Positions 1-8,138 are shown, numbered from the stretch's first letter. The stretch is 64,000 nucleotides of DNA from Anoxybacteroides rupiense (GCF_014196195.1 NZ_JACIDF010000001.1:372001-436000), one strand, 5' to 3'. The notes: generated by a model not told the origin, from the letters alone. A program made the numbers and translations.

Positions 1-281
1 CCTTCCGGAAAATTAGCAGGACGAACAAGCGATTTCGCCTCATCTATAAACTCAAAAATATCGCGGTTATCCCATGCATGATTTCCAAGTGTAATCACAT
101 GAGCCCCCTGATCAAGAAAACTGCGATATATTTTTCCGGTAATTCCTTTTCCTCCTGCTGCATTTTCTCCGTTGACAATAATGGCACTCGGCTTATGCTT
201 TGCTTTTAATTTCGGAAGATATTGTTCGACCATTTTTCTTCCTGGCGATCCCACGACGTCTCCAATAAACAACAGTTTCAT
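1..281 (-). CDS. ymdB: YmdB-type metallophosphoesterase, N-terminal part (runs off the window)
   Basis: The first 93 codons are visible and the rest lies left of position 1. The protein opens with MKLLFIGDVVGSPGR, followed by a conserved NGENAAGGKG segment and LGNHAWDN, the metal-binding Asp, Asn and His motifs of the YmdB/TIGR00282 calcineurin-like phosphoesterases. In B. subtilis this family hydrolyses 2',3'-cyclic nucleotides and affects biofilm versus motility expression. The start at 281 is preceded by a GAAAGGG ribosome binding site. It lies just downstream of rny, as in B. subtilis, but a terminator-like hairpin (342-373) separates the two. Identification is confident; only the C-terminus is unseen. 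Confidence 0.93.
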   Translation of the reverse strand, partial: MKLLFIGDVVGSPGRKMVEQYLPKLKAKHKPSAIIVNGENAAGGKGITGKIYRSFLDQGAHVITLGNHAWDNRDIFEFIDEAKSLVRPANFPE

Positions 282-341
282 CTTATAACCCTTTCTAATA
301 TTAGAAGTCTCACTAGTTCAAGTTTGTCATAAAACCAAAAA

Positions 342-373
342 AAAATAAAGTGGCAATACCGCCACTTTATTTT
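342..373 (-). terminator. rho-independent terminator of rny
   Basis: A 13-bp perfect inverted repeat with a 6-nt loop overlaps the rny stop codon and is followed on the minus strand by a run of T. It should separate rny from ymdB transcription, at least partly. Confidence 0.88.
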
Positions 374-1926
374 GCATATTCCACCGCTCTTGTCTCACGA
401 ATAACGGTAATTTTTATATGTCCTGGATAATCAAGCTCTTCTTCAATCTGTTTGCGAATGTCGCGAGCTAAACGATGCGCCTCAAGATCATCAATGGCAT
501 CTGGTTTCACCATAATCCGCACTTCGCGTCCTGCCTGAATCGCATAGGATTTTTCAACTCCTTCATGCGATTCAGCAATTTCCTCAAGCTTTTCGAGACG
601 GCGTATATAATTTTCCAACGTCTCACTTCTCGCTCCAGGCCTTGCTGCAGACAATGCATCTGCTGCCGCCACTAAAACGGCGATAATGGAAGTTGGTTCC
701 GTATCGCCATGGTGGGAAGCGATACTATTAATTACCACCGGATGTTCTTTATATTTCGTTGCCAGTTCAACACCAATTTCAACATGGCTTCCTTCCACTT
801 CATGATCGATAGCTTTTCCAATATCATGGAGCAAACCGGCTCTTCTTGCAAGCATCTCATCCTCGCCCAGTTCAGCAGCCATCAGCCCAGCTAAAAAAGC
901 CACCTCCATCGAGTGTTTCAACACGTTTTGTCCGTAGCTTGTCCGGAACTTAAGACGACCTAAAATTTTGATTAAGTCTGGATGCAGCCCATGAACACCC
1001 ACTTCGAAAGTCGTTTGTTCCCCGACTTCACGAATGTGTTCATCCACTTCACGTCTCGCCTTTTCCACCATTTCTTCAATTCGCGCCGGATGAATGCGGC
1101 CATCTTGAACAAGCTTATCCAAAGCAAGTCTGGCCGTTTCTCGGCGAATCGGATCAAACCCTGATAAAATGACCGCTTCTGGCGTATCATCAATAATTAA
1201 ATCAATTCCTGTCAATGTTTCGAGCGTGCGAATATTGCGCCCTTCACGGCCAATAATCCGACCTTTCATCTCGTCGTTTGGCAGGTTTACAACAGATACA
1301 GTCGTTTCTGCCACATGGTCAGCTGCACAGCGCTGAATTGCAAGCGATAAAATTTCTTTAGCCTTCTTATCTGCTTCTTCTTTCGCGCGCATCTCGGCCT
1401 CTTTAATCATGACAGCAATTTCATGGGATAGCTCTTTCTCAACACGCTCTAAAATAATCTGGCGTGCTTCTTCGCGCGTTAGGCTAGAAATACGCTCCAA
1501 TTCGGCCTGTTCCTTGTTCACGAGTTCTTCCACTTTGCTTTCCATCTCTTCAATATGCTGTTGTCTTTGGTTAAGAGTGTCTTCTTTTTTCTCTAAAAGC
1601 GTCTCGCGTTTGTTCAGCATTTCATCCTTGCGGTCGAGATTCTCTTCCTTTTGCAGCAAGCGGTTTTCCTGTCTTTGTAATTCACTGCGACGATCACGAA
1701 TCTCGCGCTCAGCCTCTGTTCGAAGTTTATGAATCTCATCCTTCGCCTCAAGAAGCGCTTCTTTTTTCAACGCATCCGCTTCACGTTTTGCTTCTTCAAG
1801 AATTTGGTTCGCAGCTACTTGTGCGCCGCCAATTTTCGCCTCAGCAATCGATTTACGAACAAAAAAGCCAACAACTGCACCAACGATTAGACCAAGCAAA
1901 GCGGAGATGATTGTACTGACCCCCAT
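367..1926 (-). CDS. rny: Ribonuclease Y (RNase Y)
   Basis: RNase Y is the membrane-anchored endoribonuclease that starts bulk mRNA decay in Bacillus and a scaffold of degradosome-like contacts. Visible in order: one N-terminal transmembrane segment (about residues 5-25), a long charged coiled coil (about 30-200), a KH domain with [12 protein letters not shown], and an HD domain with [10 protein letters not shown]. The C-terminus TRAVEYAK is typical. The longer frame from 1935 begins at a GTG that is itself part of the AGGAGGTG ribosome binding site, so I place the start at the ATG at 1926, giving 519 residues, close to the B. subtilis length. It has its own promoter about 240 nt upstream (2172-2200). 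Confidence 0.97.
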   Translation of the reverse strand: MGVSTIISALLGLIVGAVVGFFVRKSIAEAKIGGAQVAANQILEEAKREADALKKEALLEAKDEIHKLRTEAEREIRDRRSELQRQENRLLQKEENLDRKDEMLNKRETLLEKKEDTLNQRQQHIEEMESKVEELVNKEQAELERISSLTREEARQIILERVEKELSHEIAVMIKEAEMRAKEEADKKAKEILSLAIQRCAADHVAETTVSVVNLPNDEMKGRIIGREGRNIRTLETLTGIDLIIDDTPEAVILSGFDPIRRETARLALDKLVQDGRIHPARIEEMVEKARREVDEHIREVGEQTTFEVGVHGLHPDLIKILGRLKFRTSYGQNVLKHSMEVAFLAGLMAAELGEDEMLARRAGLLHDIGKAIDHEVEGSHVEIGVELATKYKEHPVVINSIASHHGDTEPTSIIAVLVAAADALSAARPGARSETLENYIRRLEKLEEIAESHEGVEKSYAIQAGREVRIMVKPDAIDDLEAHRLARDIRKQIEEELDYPGHIKITVIRETRAVEYAK

Positions 1927-1944
1927 CCTTTTCACCTCCTCTTG

Positions 1945-2052
1945 CTATAAACTGGTTTGCTGTTTCATGAATGTCGGCGTGTACATTGTTACAAATTCAA
2001 CATACAGCGCAAAGGCTTTTTCAGCTTGTCTGATCAAATGCATTTCCGACAA
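1945..2052 (-). CDS. Possible short leader ORF upstream of rny (35 codons)
   Basis: An open frame of 35 codons starting at TTG (2052), or 32 codons from ATG (2041-2043), ends with TAG 18 nt before the rny ATG and just upstream of its ribosome binding site. It includes the segment IRQAEKAFALYVEFVTMYT, which looks protein-like and amphipathic. The ribosome binding site (GAAGG before TTG) is weak. I do not recognise it. It could be a translated leader peptide, the tail of a decayed gene, or chance. Confidence 0.25.
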   Translation of the reverse strand: MSEMHLIRQAEKAFALYVEFVTMYTPTFMKQQTSL

Positions 2053-2093
2053 AAGGCCTTCAGCTATAAATTTTCATGATCCACTCATGCTTT

Positions 2094-2139
2094 GTCCGCC
2101 CTATTCAGCATGTCCCCCTCTTGGAGAGAAAGTGCGGAC
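2094..2139 (-). other. Hairpin in the rny 5' leader
   Basis: A GTCCGC/GCGGAC closing stem encloses 34 nt and lies inside the long untranslated leader between the predicted rny promoter and the gene. Function unknown; it could affect stability of the rny transcript. Confidence 0.35.
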
Positions 2140-2171
2140 TTCTACATTTTTCTTGTAAAATATACATGTTA

Positions 2172-2200
2172 ATTTTAAAGGTGGTAACATTTGTTGTCAA
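2172..2200 (-). promoter_or_regulatory. Predicted sigma-A promoter of rny
   Basis: On the minus strand there is a TTGACA -35 box (2195-2200), a 17-nt spacer and a TAAAAT -10 box (2172-2177). Transcription would start near 2164, leaving a leader of about 235 nt before rny. Confidence 0.72.
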
Positions 2201-2450
2201 GATAATAAGCATCGCAATATGACAGAATGTTTCAAAAACTAATTGGAATACGATAAAATGGAAGTAAATTTCCTGTCATCTAGATATTCCATCCGCACAA
2301 ATTTTTCGTTTGAATATAATGTGTGACATTCGTGCAATAGGGTAACTTGCTCTTACTTCAAACATTTTGCGCATGGACTGTGGGGAAATGTGTAATAATC
2401 ATCATGTTATGTTGACATGTCAACATTTGTATCGATATCAAGTCTGAACG
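2201..2450. other. Intergenic stretch without a recognisable gene
   Basis: AT-rich sequence with no convincing coding frame. It holds a 7-bp inverted repeat (ATGACAG 2219-2225 and CTGTCAT 2273-2279) and a perfect 18-bp palindrome at 2409-2426. It separates the rny promoter from the transposase-like remnant and is probably decayed mobile DNA. Confidence 0.5.
2409..2426. repeat. Perfect 18-bp palindrome
   Basis: ATGTTGACATGTCAACAT is identical to its reverse complement. It lies about 25 bp upstream of the plus-strand transposase-like fragment, so it may be an element end, a regulatory site or a protein-binding site. Nothing else ties it to a function. Confidence 0.5.
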
Positions 2451-2650
2451 GTTGTTCAACAATTGAGTGAAGTGATTGAGCAACACGGCTTCACAGAATC
2501 ATGGACGGACTATAAAGGCGGCACGGTTCGGCTCTTCGTCATGCAAATGGCGCCATCAATAGGCAAGTTACAGAACTCTTCCGATCGCAGGTGTTTATAA
2601 ACCCTCATTGGTTCCATCTTTATAAAGATTCGACTGTTATCAGAGAATAA
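2451..2650 (+). pseudogene. Decayed plus-strand transposase-like remnant
   Basis: Two plus-strand fragments in different frames read like one damaged gene. The first (from about 2451) contains QQLSEVIEQHGFTESW and then DYKGGTVRLF. The second (about 2562-2650, ending in TAA) contains VFINPHWFHLYKDSTVIRE. The frame changes around 2550-2565, consistent with an internal deletion. There is no start codon with a ribosome binding site. The style resembles insertion-sequence transposases of thermophilic bacilli, but I could not assign a family. It is the only coding-like sequence on the plus strand in this part of the window. Confidence 0.5.
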
Positions 2651-2732
2651 TGCTTAATAGAGACTGCTTGAATAAGACATTTTGGCTTTCGTATCGTACG
2701 TTATGTGCTTGGCATCATTGTACTAAAAAATG

Positions 2733-2765
2733 AAAAAGCCGTGGCTATCAAACCACGGCCCTTTT
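2733..2765 (-). terminator. rho-independent terminator of recA
   Basis: GCCGTGG (2738-2744) pairs with CCACGGC (2753-2759) over an 8-nt loop. On the minus strand the hairpin is followed by TTTTTCATTTTTT. It sits immediately after the recA stop codon. Confidence 0.93.
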
Positions 2766-2768
2766 TGG

Positions 2769-3209
2769 CTATTCGTCCAAAAAGCCTAGTTCTTCTTGCT
2801 GATCCACCGAAGCGCTACCGTTGCCGCCAAGCTCGTCCACACCGTAATGCTGGCGAATTTCTTGAGCGATCTCCTCCATGATTTGCGGATTTTCTTTCAA
2901 AAATTGTTTCGCATTTTCTCGACCTTGGCCAAGACGCTCGTCCTTGTAAGAATACCAAGAACCGCTTTTTTGGATAATATCAAGTTCTGAGGCCATGTCG
3001 ATAATTTCTCCCTCACGCGAAATCCCTTCTCCATACATAATATCCACATCTGCTGTCTTGAATGGAGGAGCCACTTTGTTTTTTACCACTTTAATTTTTG
3101 TCTTATTACCGACCATATCATTTCCTTGTTTAATCTGCTCAGCACGGCGCACTTCTAGACGCACAGACGCATAGAATTTCAACGCGCGACCACCAGGGGT
3201 GGTTTCTGG
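2769..3209 (-). CDS. recA: RecA recombinase, exon 2 (C-terminal 146 residues)
   Basis: This exon begins [16 protein letters not shown], the loop L2 region of RecA, and ends in the acidic tail typical of Geobacillus RecA (GFLDE). It is in phase with exon 1 once the intervening 352 nt are removed: 204 codons plus 146 gives a 350-residue RecA of normal size. The open frame on its own has no plausible start or ribosome binding site, since the codon before P205 is intron sequence. Residues seen here include the L2 loop, the [11 protein letters not shown] core strand and the [10 protein letters not shown] segment. Expression therefore depends on RNA splicing. Confidence 0.96.
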   Translation of the reverse strand, partial: PETTPGGRALKFYASVRLEVRRAEQIKQGNDMVGNKTKIKVVKNKVAPPFKTADVDIMYGEGISREGEIIDMASELDIIQKSGSWYSYKDERLGQGRENAKQFLKENPQIMEEIAQEIRQHYGVDELGGNGSASVDQQEELGFLDE

Positions 3210-3561
3210 CAATACCTATAGATTTACCATTTCTATAGCTTGGACTATCTCTTCATCTCCGCATAGGAGAGCCTTGCGCTTCCAGCAGTAGCCTATCCTC
3301 TGCTGTACCCTACTTCGAACCGTTGTTCTTTTCGGTAGTCTCTACACCTTCCTTACGAATGGTAAGGCTTGGCACGGTATTACCCCATTAAAAATTGGAG
3401 GGCTCCACCGTTAGCACGAGAAGCTTTCTCGCACACCCCTAGGCAATCGGGTTCACAAGGTTTTTTTCTTGCTATCGCTAGCAAGGGAAACCCAGAATAG
3501 CAGCAGCTTAATCTCTAGATGATGCATAAAAAGGCAAAGATTAAGCAGCGATCGTTTGTTG
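3210..3561 (-). ncRNA. Group I self-splicing intron interrupting recA (352 nt, no ORF)
   Basis: Exon 1 ends with GGAAAU (3567-3562), giving the required U before the cut, and the intron ends with G at 3210. The internal guide (3497-3486) reads UUCUGGGUUUCC. Its GUUUCC half pairs with GGAAAU of exon 1 (P1 with a G-U pair at the splice site), and its UUCUGG half pairs with CCAGAA, the first six bases of exon 2 (P10). A 9-bp extension stem lies in the P1 loop (3506-3514 with 3538-3546). P2 is a 7-bp hairpin with a GCGA loop (3468-3485). P7 is GACUA (3340-3336) with UAGUC (3247-3243) inside AAGAGAUAGUCC, and P9 is CUAUAG/CUAUAG (3216-3238). No homing endonuclease is encoded. Group I introns in recA are known from the Bacillus cereus/anthracis group. 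The fold was drawn by hand; splicing is inferred. Confidence 0.95.
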
Positions 3562-4173
3562 ATTTCCGAACATAACCCCTACTTTTTCACGGATTTGGTT
3601 AATAAAAATGGCGATCGTTTTAGATTTATTGATCGCTCCCGATAGCTTACGAAGCGCTTGAGACATAAGGCGCGCCTGCAATCCGACATGGGCGTCCCCC
3701 ATATCTCCTTCAATCTCTGCTTTTGGCACAAGCGCCGCAACCGAGTCAATGACAACAATATCTACTGCACCACTTCTGACAAGAGCTTCCGCAATTTCAA
3801 GCGCTTGCTCCCCTGTATCTGGCTGAGAAAGTAACAGTTCATCAATATTGACTCCTAGCTTCTGTGCATAAACAGGGTCAAGAGCGTGCTCCGCGTCGAT
3901 GAAGGCTGCCTGACCGCCCAGTTTTTGCACTTCCGCGATGGCATGAAGGGCTACTGTTGTTTTACCTGAAGATTCCGGCCCATAAATTTCAATGATCCGG
4001 CCGCGCGGATACCCTCCAACACCTAACGCGATGTCCAATGCTAAAGACCCGCTTGAGACGGTGGAAATTTGCCGATCCGTCTGTTCTCCTAGCTTCATAA
4101 TCGATCCTTTACCAAACTGCTTTTCAATTTGCTTTAGCGCCTGTTCTAAGGCTGCTTGACGATCTTGGTTCAC
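3562..4173 (-). CDS. recA: RecA recombinase, exon 1 (N-terminal 204 residues)
   Basis: RecA is the ATP-dependent strand-exchange protein of homologous recombination and the co-protease that triggers LexA cleavage. Exon 1 carries the N-terminal polymerisation helix, Walker A GPESSGKT at residues 65-72, the Walker B region ending [10 protein letters not shown], loop L1 (EGDMGD) and [13 protein letters not shown]. Without splicing, translation would continue six codons into the intron (QQTIAA) and stop, giving a 210-residue truncated protein. I choose the GTG at 4173, which has AAGGAGG nine bases upstream and gives [11 protein letters not shown], the family N-terminus; the in-frame ATG further upstream overlaps that ribosome binding site. 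A LexA box and promoter lie upstream. Confidence 0.97.
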
Positions 4174-4206
4174 TCGCCATTCCTCCTTATGCATTACCTA
4201 TCTAAT

Positions 4207-4235
4207 AATATAACGTTTTTTTGCTGCTTTGCCAA
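4207..4235 (-). promoter_or_regulatory. Predicted sigma-A promoter of recA
   Basis: TTGGCA (-35, 4230-4235), a 17-nt spacer and TATATT (-10, 4207-4212) read on the minus strand, with the recA start about 30 nt downstream. Confidence 0.75.
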
Positions 4236-4244
4236 GAAAAAAAT

Positions 4245-4258
4245 CGAACGTTCATTCG
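4245..4258 (-). promoter_or_regulatory. LexA (SOS) box upstream of recA
   Basis: The minus strand reads CGAATGAACGTTCG, one base from the Bacillus SOS consensus CGAAC-N4-GTTCG and matching the form of the B. subtilis recA box (CGAAT-N4-GTTCG). It ends 9 bp before the -35 element, a position consistent with LexA repression. Confidence 0.82.
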
Positions 4259-4374
4259 TTTTCTTTTTATTTTTGCTGGTAAACAGGGAAAGTAAAGGAG
4301 AAGAATAAATGAATTTCCGCTGTAAGAAATAAGTGGGGACATTATCAAAAAATTTAAAGGAAAACGGAAGCCAC

Positions 4375-4415
4375 AAAAACTGACAGCTGTGTCATAAGGA
4401 AGCTGTCAGTTTTTT
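4375..4415 (-). terminator. rho-independent terminator of the ymf-pgsA-cinA unit
   Basis: ACTGACAGCT (4379-4388) pairs with AGCTGTCAGT (4401-4410) and is followed on the minus strand by TTTTTG. It overlaps the cinA stop codon and isolates recA from readthrough. Confidence 0.9.
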
Positions 4416-5636
4416 TAAAATAGCGAAACAACCATATTTGATGGTACGCGTGCGAATCGTTTCACGGTCTCCGCTTAACAATAATGCATGCACTTCCGTT
4501 TCTTGTCCGCTGATCGATATTCCTACGTACACCGTTCCGACCGGCTTTCCTTCTAGAGGATCAGGCCCTGCCACTCCTGTAAAACTAATGCCAATATCCG
4601 CTTTGCAAAAGGAACGGACATGCTCCGCTAGCAACTTCGCGCATGGTTCACTCACCGCTCCGTCTGTTGCCAGCACAGAAGCAGGGACAGAAAGAACTTG
4701 CTCCTTTATTTCGTTTGTATAGCAAACAACCCCGCCTTTTACTATTTGAGAAGCTCCAGAAATAGCCGTCAGCTCGGCAGTAAACCGACCGCCTGTTAAG
4801 CTCTCAGCAGCCGCCACTGTTTTATTTTGCTCCTTTAGCCGCTCGACTAGCTTTGAAAACAACGTATCGTTGTCATATCCATACACATATTGACCGACGC
4901 GGCGGGCAATGGCGGCTTCCGTCTCATCAAGCAGTTTTTTTGCTTCCAAAGATGATTCATGTTTGGCTGTCAAACGTAATGTGACCTCTCCATCACCTGC
5001 AAGTGGCGCAATCGTCGGATTGGATTGCTGGTCAATTAAATCGGCAATTTCTGTTTCCAACTGAGATTCGCCAATGCCAAAAAAACGCAATACTCTTGAT
5101 TCAATGCGCTCATGACGCTCCAGCTTGCTCATAAGAAAGGGGCGGCCATATTGAATAAACATAGGCCTCATTTCTTTTGGAGGGCCAGGCAAAAGCATGT
5201 AGGTAATCGACGCAATCGTCAGAGCCATGCCTGGAGCCATTCCGTAGTCATTTTTCAACACTTCTGCTCCTTGTAATACAAGCGCCTGCTTTTTATTATT
5301 TTCCGTCATCGTTCGCTTGGTTCGTTTGAAATACTCCTCAATTGATCGAAGCGCTTCCTGATCCATCACAAGCTCCCGCTGCAAGAGATGAGCGATCGTT
5401 TCCTTCGTCAGATCATCTTTTGTCGGTCCAAGCCCACCTGTAAAAATAATCAGATTGGCCCTTTTTTGGGCTGCTTTGACCGCCGCTTCGAGCCTCGTTG
5501 CATTGTCGCCGACAACGGTATGAAAATAAACATTAATCCCTAATTCAGCAAGCTGCTGCGATAAAAACTGAGCGTTTGTATTCGCAATTTGCCCCAATAG
5601 CAGCTCTGAGCCGACCGCAATAATTTCAGCATTCAA
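4392..5636 (-). CDS. cinA: CinA-family protein (competence/damage-inducible; NMN deamidase-type C-terminal domain)
   Basis: A 414-residue protein with an N-terminal MoaB/MogA-like domain ([14 protein letters not shown], and [13 protein letters not shown] around residues 64-76) and a C-terminal CinA/PncC domain (about 255-410) with AAAESLTGG and [10 protein letters not shown]. PncC-type domains deamidate nicotinamide mononucleotide in pyridine nucleotide recycling. In Bacillus and streptococci cinA is usually next to and often co-expressed with recA, as here, but a terminator intervenes. Translation starts at TTG (5636) with AAAGGGG upstream. The length matches the family. Confidence 0.95.
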   Translation of the reverse strand: MNAEIIAVGSELLLGQIANTNAQFLSQQLAELGINVYFHTVVGDNATRLEAAVKAAQKRANLIIFTGGLGPTKDDLTKETIAHLLQRELVMDQEALRSIEEYFKRTKRTMTENNKKQALVLQGAEVLKNDYGMAPGMALTIASITYMLLPGPPKEMRPMFIQYGRPFLMSKLERHERIESRVLRFFGIGESQLETEIADLIDQQSNPTIAPLAGDGEVTLRLTAKHESSLEAKKLLDETEAAIARRVGQYVYGYDNDTLFSKLVERLKEQNKTVAAAESLTGGRFTAELTAISGASQIVKGGVVCYTNEIKEQVLSVPASVLATDGAVSEPCAKLLAEHVRSFCKADIGISFTGVAGPDPLEGKPVGTVYVGISISGQETEVHALLLSGDRETIRTRTIKYGCFAILKKLTASL

Positions 5637-5660
5637 TGGCCGCTTCCCCTTTCTTCTTGG

Positions 5661-6239
5661 TTATTTGGAATGTAAAAAAGCATGCTTGTTTTTCAAAAAA
5701 TAGTCCCAGCCAGACCAAATCGTAAAGATGACCGCTACCCAAAGAGCTAAATCGGCAAACGGAAAAGAAATAAACGCAAATGGCCAATTATGGAGGAGAA
5801 GTGCGGCGATCGCGACAATTTGTGTCCATGTTTTAATTTTTCCAAGCATGTTGGCCGCCACCACTTCTCCTTCTCCTGCCAACACAAGACGAAGTCCTGT
5901 AACCGCGAACTCTCGACTAATAATGACGATCACCATCCAAGATGGCGCATAATTCAAATCCACTAACACAATCAAAGCTGCGGAAACAAGTAGTTTATCC
6001 GCAAGAGGGTCTAAAAATTTTCCCAAATTCGTTACAAGCTGATATTTACGGGCATAGTAGCCATCAATCCAGTCCGTAGCTGATGCGATAATGAAAATGA
6101 CCGCACCGACCAAATGGGTTACAGGCAGCGAATAGGCTCCTGCTTCAATGTTCCCCCATCGAAAAGGAACGAGCATCACAATCAAAAAGAGAGGAATGAG
6201 CATAATGCGTGCTATCGTAATTTTATTCGGTAAATTCAC
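5661..6239 (-). CDS. pgsA: CDP-diacylglycerol-glycerol-3-phosphate 3-phosphatidyltransferase
   Basis: PgsA is an integral membrane enzyme that makes phosphatidylglycerol phosphate from CDP-diacylglycerol and glycerol-3-phosphate. The CDP-alcohol phosphatidyltransferase signature is intact: DWIDGYYARKY, then LGKFLDPLADK, supplying the conserved aspartates that bind the metals. Several hydrophobic segments follow. The longer open frame upstream overlaps rodZ and has no support. I use the GTG at 6239, preceded by GGAGG and giving VNLPNKITIARI, so 192 residues, the usual length. It lies between rodZ and cinA as in B. subtilis. Confidence 0.95.
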   Translation of the reverse strand: MNLPNKITIARIMLIPLFLIVMLVPFRWGNIEAGAYSLPVTHLVGAVIFIIASATDWIDGYYARKYQLVTNLGKFLDPLADKLLVSAALIVLVDLNYAPSWMVIVIISREFAVTGLRLVLAGEGEVVAANMLGKIKTWTQIVAIAALLLHNWPFAFISFPFADLALWVAVIFTIWSGWDYFLKNKHAFLHSK

Positions 6240-6275
6240 AATCCATACCTCCGCTGCTGAACATGCAAAAGCCAT

Positions 6276-7175
6276 CTACGACATAGATGACTCAGGCTTT
6301 TTCAATATCAGTTTAATTTTTTGGTATACCTCTTCTTTCGGATCAATCGGATAAGTCACCGGTTGTCCGTTCACCTTCATGTCTACATCTAATGTCCGAC
6401 CGATTTTTACTAAAACCTCCGATTCCGACGTTAGATCAAACGTTTGGGTTTGTCCATTTGTCAAGTTCCCTTGGAAAAAGCTGTGGCCCTTTCCGTTGAA
6501 TACTCCGATCCAAGAAGCTCCCTTCGATGTGAGCTCAAGCTTTAGCTCGTTGGCGGTCACCTCGATGGTAGACGTATTCCCCGTCTTTTCTATCACATGG
6601 AAAATAGGAGCAGAAGTGGATTCGTTCGAATCATCCTTATCTGCTTCTTTCTGTGTCTTTTCTTTTGCAGCTTTGCTGCTTTTCTTTTCTTTTTCCACTG
6701 CTTTTTCCAGCGGTGAATTTTTAGGACGTTCGACTTCTGTCGCTTCGCTGGTCATTGGTTGCTGCTGTTCTGCTTTTTGACCGCCGCGCTGCAAGAAAAT
6801 CCACAGCACGACTGCCAATGCCACAATAACAGCCGCGATAAGCAGTTTTGGAAGCATGGACAGCCACTTGTCATGCTTCATCGAAACCTGCTGCCTGCTT
6901 TTTACGCGAGAAAGCTGCTCTGAAAATTCTTCCTGCTGCGACGAAGGGATTTCATGCTCGTATTCATGAAAAAGCTCCTCGGGATCCAGCCCTACTGCCT
7001 CAGCATATTGCTTAATAAATGCCCGAACATAAAAATTGCCTGGCATAATCGCATAGTTTCCTTCTTCAATGCCAAGTAAGTAACGTTTTTGGATTTTCGT
7101 GATGTCCTGTAATTCGTCTAAACTAATTTTTTTCGCTTCTCTCGCCTCTTTTAATCGTTTACCTAATTCCGTCAA
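6276..7175 (-). CDS. rodZ: RodZ-like cytoskeleton/shape protein (YmfM family)
   Basis: RodZ links the MreB cytoskeleton to the cell wall elongation machinery. Visible: an N-terminal Cro/C1-type helix-turn-helix domain (about 1-75, with ELQDITKIQKRYLLGIEEGNY), a single transmembrane helix (about 115-135), a low-complexity Lys/Glu/Ser linker and an extracytoplasmic DUF4115 domain (about 205-290). The best start is TTG at 7175, with GGAAGGTG six bases upstream; a GTG at 7184 lies inside that ribosome binding site. The neighbours ymfK and pgsA match B. subtilis ymfM. Confidence 0.9.
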   Translation of the reverse strand: MTELGKRLKEAREAKKISLDELQDITKIQKRYLLGIEEGNYAIMPGNFYVRAFIKQYAEAVGLDPEELFHEYEHEIPSSQQEEFSEQLSRVKSRQQVSMKHDKWLSMLPKLLIAAVIVALAVVLWIFLQRGGQKAEQQQPMTSEATEVERPKNSPLEKAVEKEKKSSKAAKEKTQKEADKDDSNESTSAPIFHVIEKTGNTSTIEVTANELKLELTSKGASWIGVFNGKGHSFFQGNLTNGQTQTFDLTSESEVLVKIGRTLDVDMKVNGQPVTYPIDPKEEVYQKIKLILKKPESSMS

Positions 7176-7198
7176 CGATAACACCTTCCACCTTTTTC

Positions 7199-7990
7199 TT
7201 AAAAATCAAATTCAGAAAAACCGTCGTGGGAAAACAGCGTCTGCTGATCCACAACATCGTATGTAATCTCCTCGGATGGATCATTCCGCAATTCAATAAT
7301 ATAGTCAAAATCATCCAGCGAATACTCCGTATGGCGAACAAAAATATCTGGATGCTCAACAACCTTTGTCGCTTCCAGCCGCATCAGCTCGCGTATAAGC
7401 TGCCAATGCCGCTCATTAGCTCGGCGGGTCGATACGATGCCATCCATGATAAAAATGTTGTTTTCACTGTATTCATCTTCAATAAGCTGGCTGCGAACCG
7501 TTTGCTTAATCAATGTTGATGACACGAACAGCCACCGCTTATTGGCGCACACGCTCGCCGCAACAATCGACTCGGTTTTTCCAACGCGCGGCATGCCGCG
7601 AATACCAATCAGCTTATGGCCTTTTTCCTTAAAAATTTCAGCCATAAAATCAACAAGCAAGCCAAGCTCATTACGCACAAACCGAAACGTCTTTTTGTCA
7701 TCTACATCGCGTTGGATATAGCGCCCATGCCTTACCGCTAGACGATCAAGCAGCCTTGGCTGCCGCAGCTTGATAATCGTGATATTGTCCATCGTCCGCA
7801 AAATAGAGGAAAGCCGCTCAATTTGCTCGTTATTCCGACAGCGAAGAAGCATGCCGCGCCGTGAATCATCAACACCATTAATTGTAACGATATTAATGGA
7901 CAGCATTCCTAAAAGAGATGCGATGTCTCCTAGCAGCCCCGGACGATTAATATGAATTTCATATTCTAAATACCATTCTTGTTTTTCCAT
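7199..7990 (-). CDS. ymfK: DUF3388 protein with ACT domain and P-loop-like motif (YmfK)
   Basis: A 263-residue protein of unknown function. The N-terminus (about 1-85) looks like an ACT regulatory domain (YLEYEIHINRPGLLGDIASL). The C-terminal half has GMPRVGKTES, which fits the Walker A pattern GxxxxGKT/S, followed by hydrophobic strands such as NIFIMDGI. This suggests a nucleotide-binding domain under ligand control, but no activity is known to me. The start at 7990 has GGGGAGGAAATGCG upstream; the longer frame from 8044 is unsupported. It sits between ymfJ and rodZ exactly as in B. subtilis. Confidence 0.88.
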   Translation of the reverse strand: MEKQEWYLEYEIHINRPGLLGDIASLLGMLSINIVTINGVDDSRRGMLLRCRNNEQIERLSSILRTMDNITIIKLRQPRLLDRLAVRHGRYIQRDVDDKKTFRFVRNELGLLVDFMAEIFKEKGHKLIGIRGMPRVGKTESIVAASVCANKRWLFVSSTLIKQTVRSQLIEDEYSENNIFIMDGIVSTRRANERHWQLIRELMRLEATKVVEHPDIFVRHTEYSLDDFDYIIELRNDPSEEITYDVVDQQTLFSHDGFSEFDF

Positions 7991-8112
7991 CGCATTTCCT
8001 CCCCTCGCGCTTAAGGAGACACATGTATGAGGTGATAAATTCATACTACTATAATATCAATATGAAACGCAATAGAAAAGGAAAGCAAACACAACCATTT
8101 CATTTATTCATG

Positions 8113-8138
8113 AAAAAAGAGAGGAAAGCCCTCTCTTA
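8113..8138 (-). terminator. rho-independent terminator after ymfJ
   Basis: AAGAGAGG (8117-8124) pairs with CCTCTCTT (8130-8137), loop AAAGC, with a run of T on the minus strand. It overlaps the ymfJ stop, so ymfK-rodZ-pgsA-cinA probably has its own promoter. Confidence 0.85.

Noticed and set aside
1924-1935. GTG at 1935 as the rny start
   Set aside because: That GTG is the end of the AGGAGGTG ribosome binding site; the ATG at 1926 is correctly spaced.
2769-4194. recA as a frameshifted or disrupted pseudogene
   Set aside because: The exon junction is codon-exact, both halves are fully conserved, and the intervening 352 nt has group I splice-site pairings, so a spliced functional gene is the better reading.
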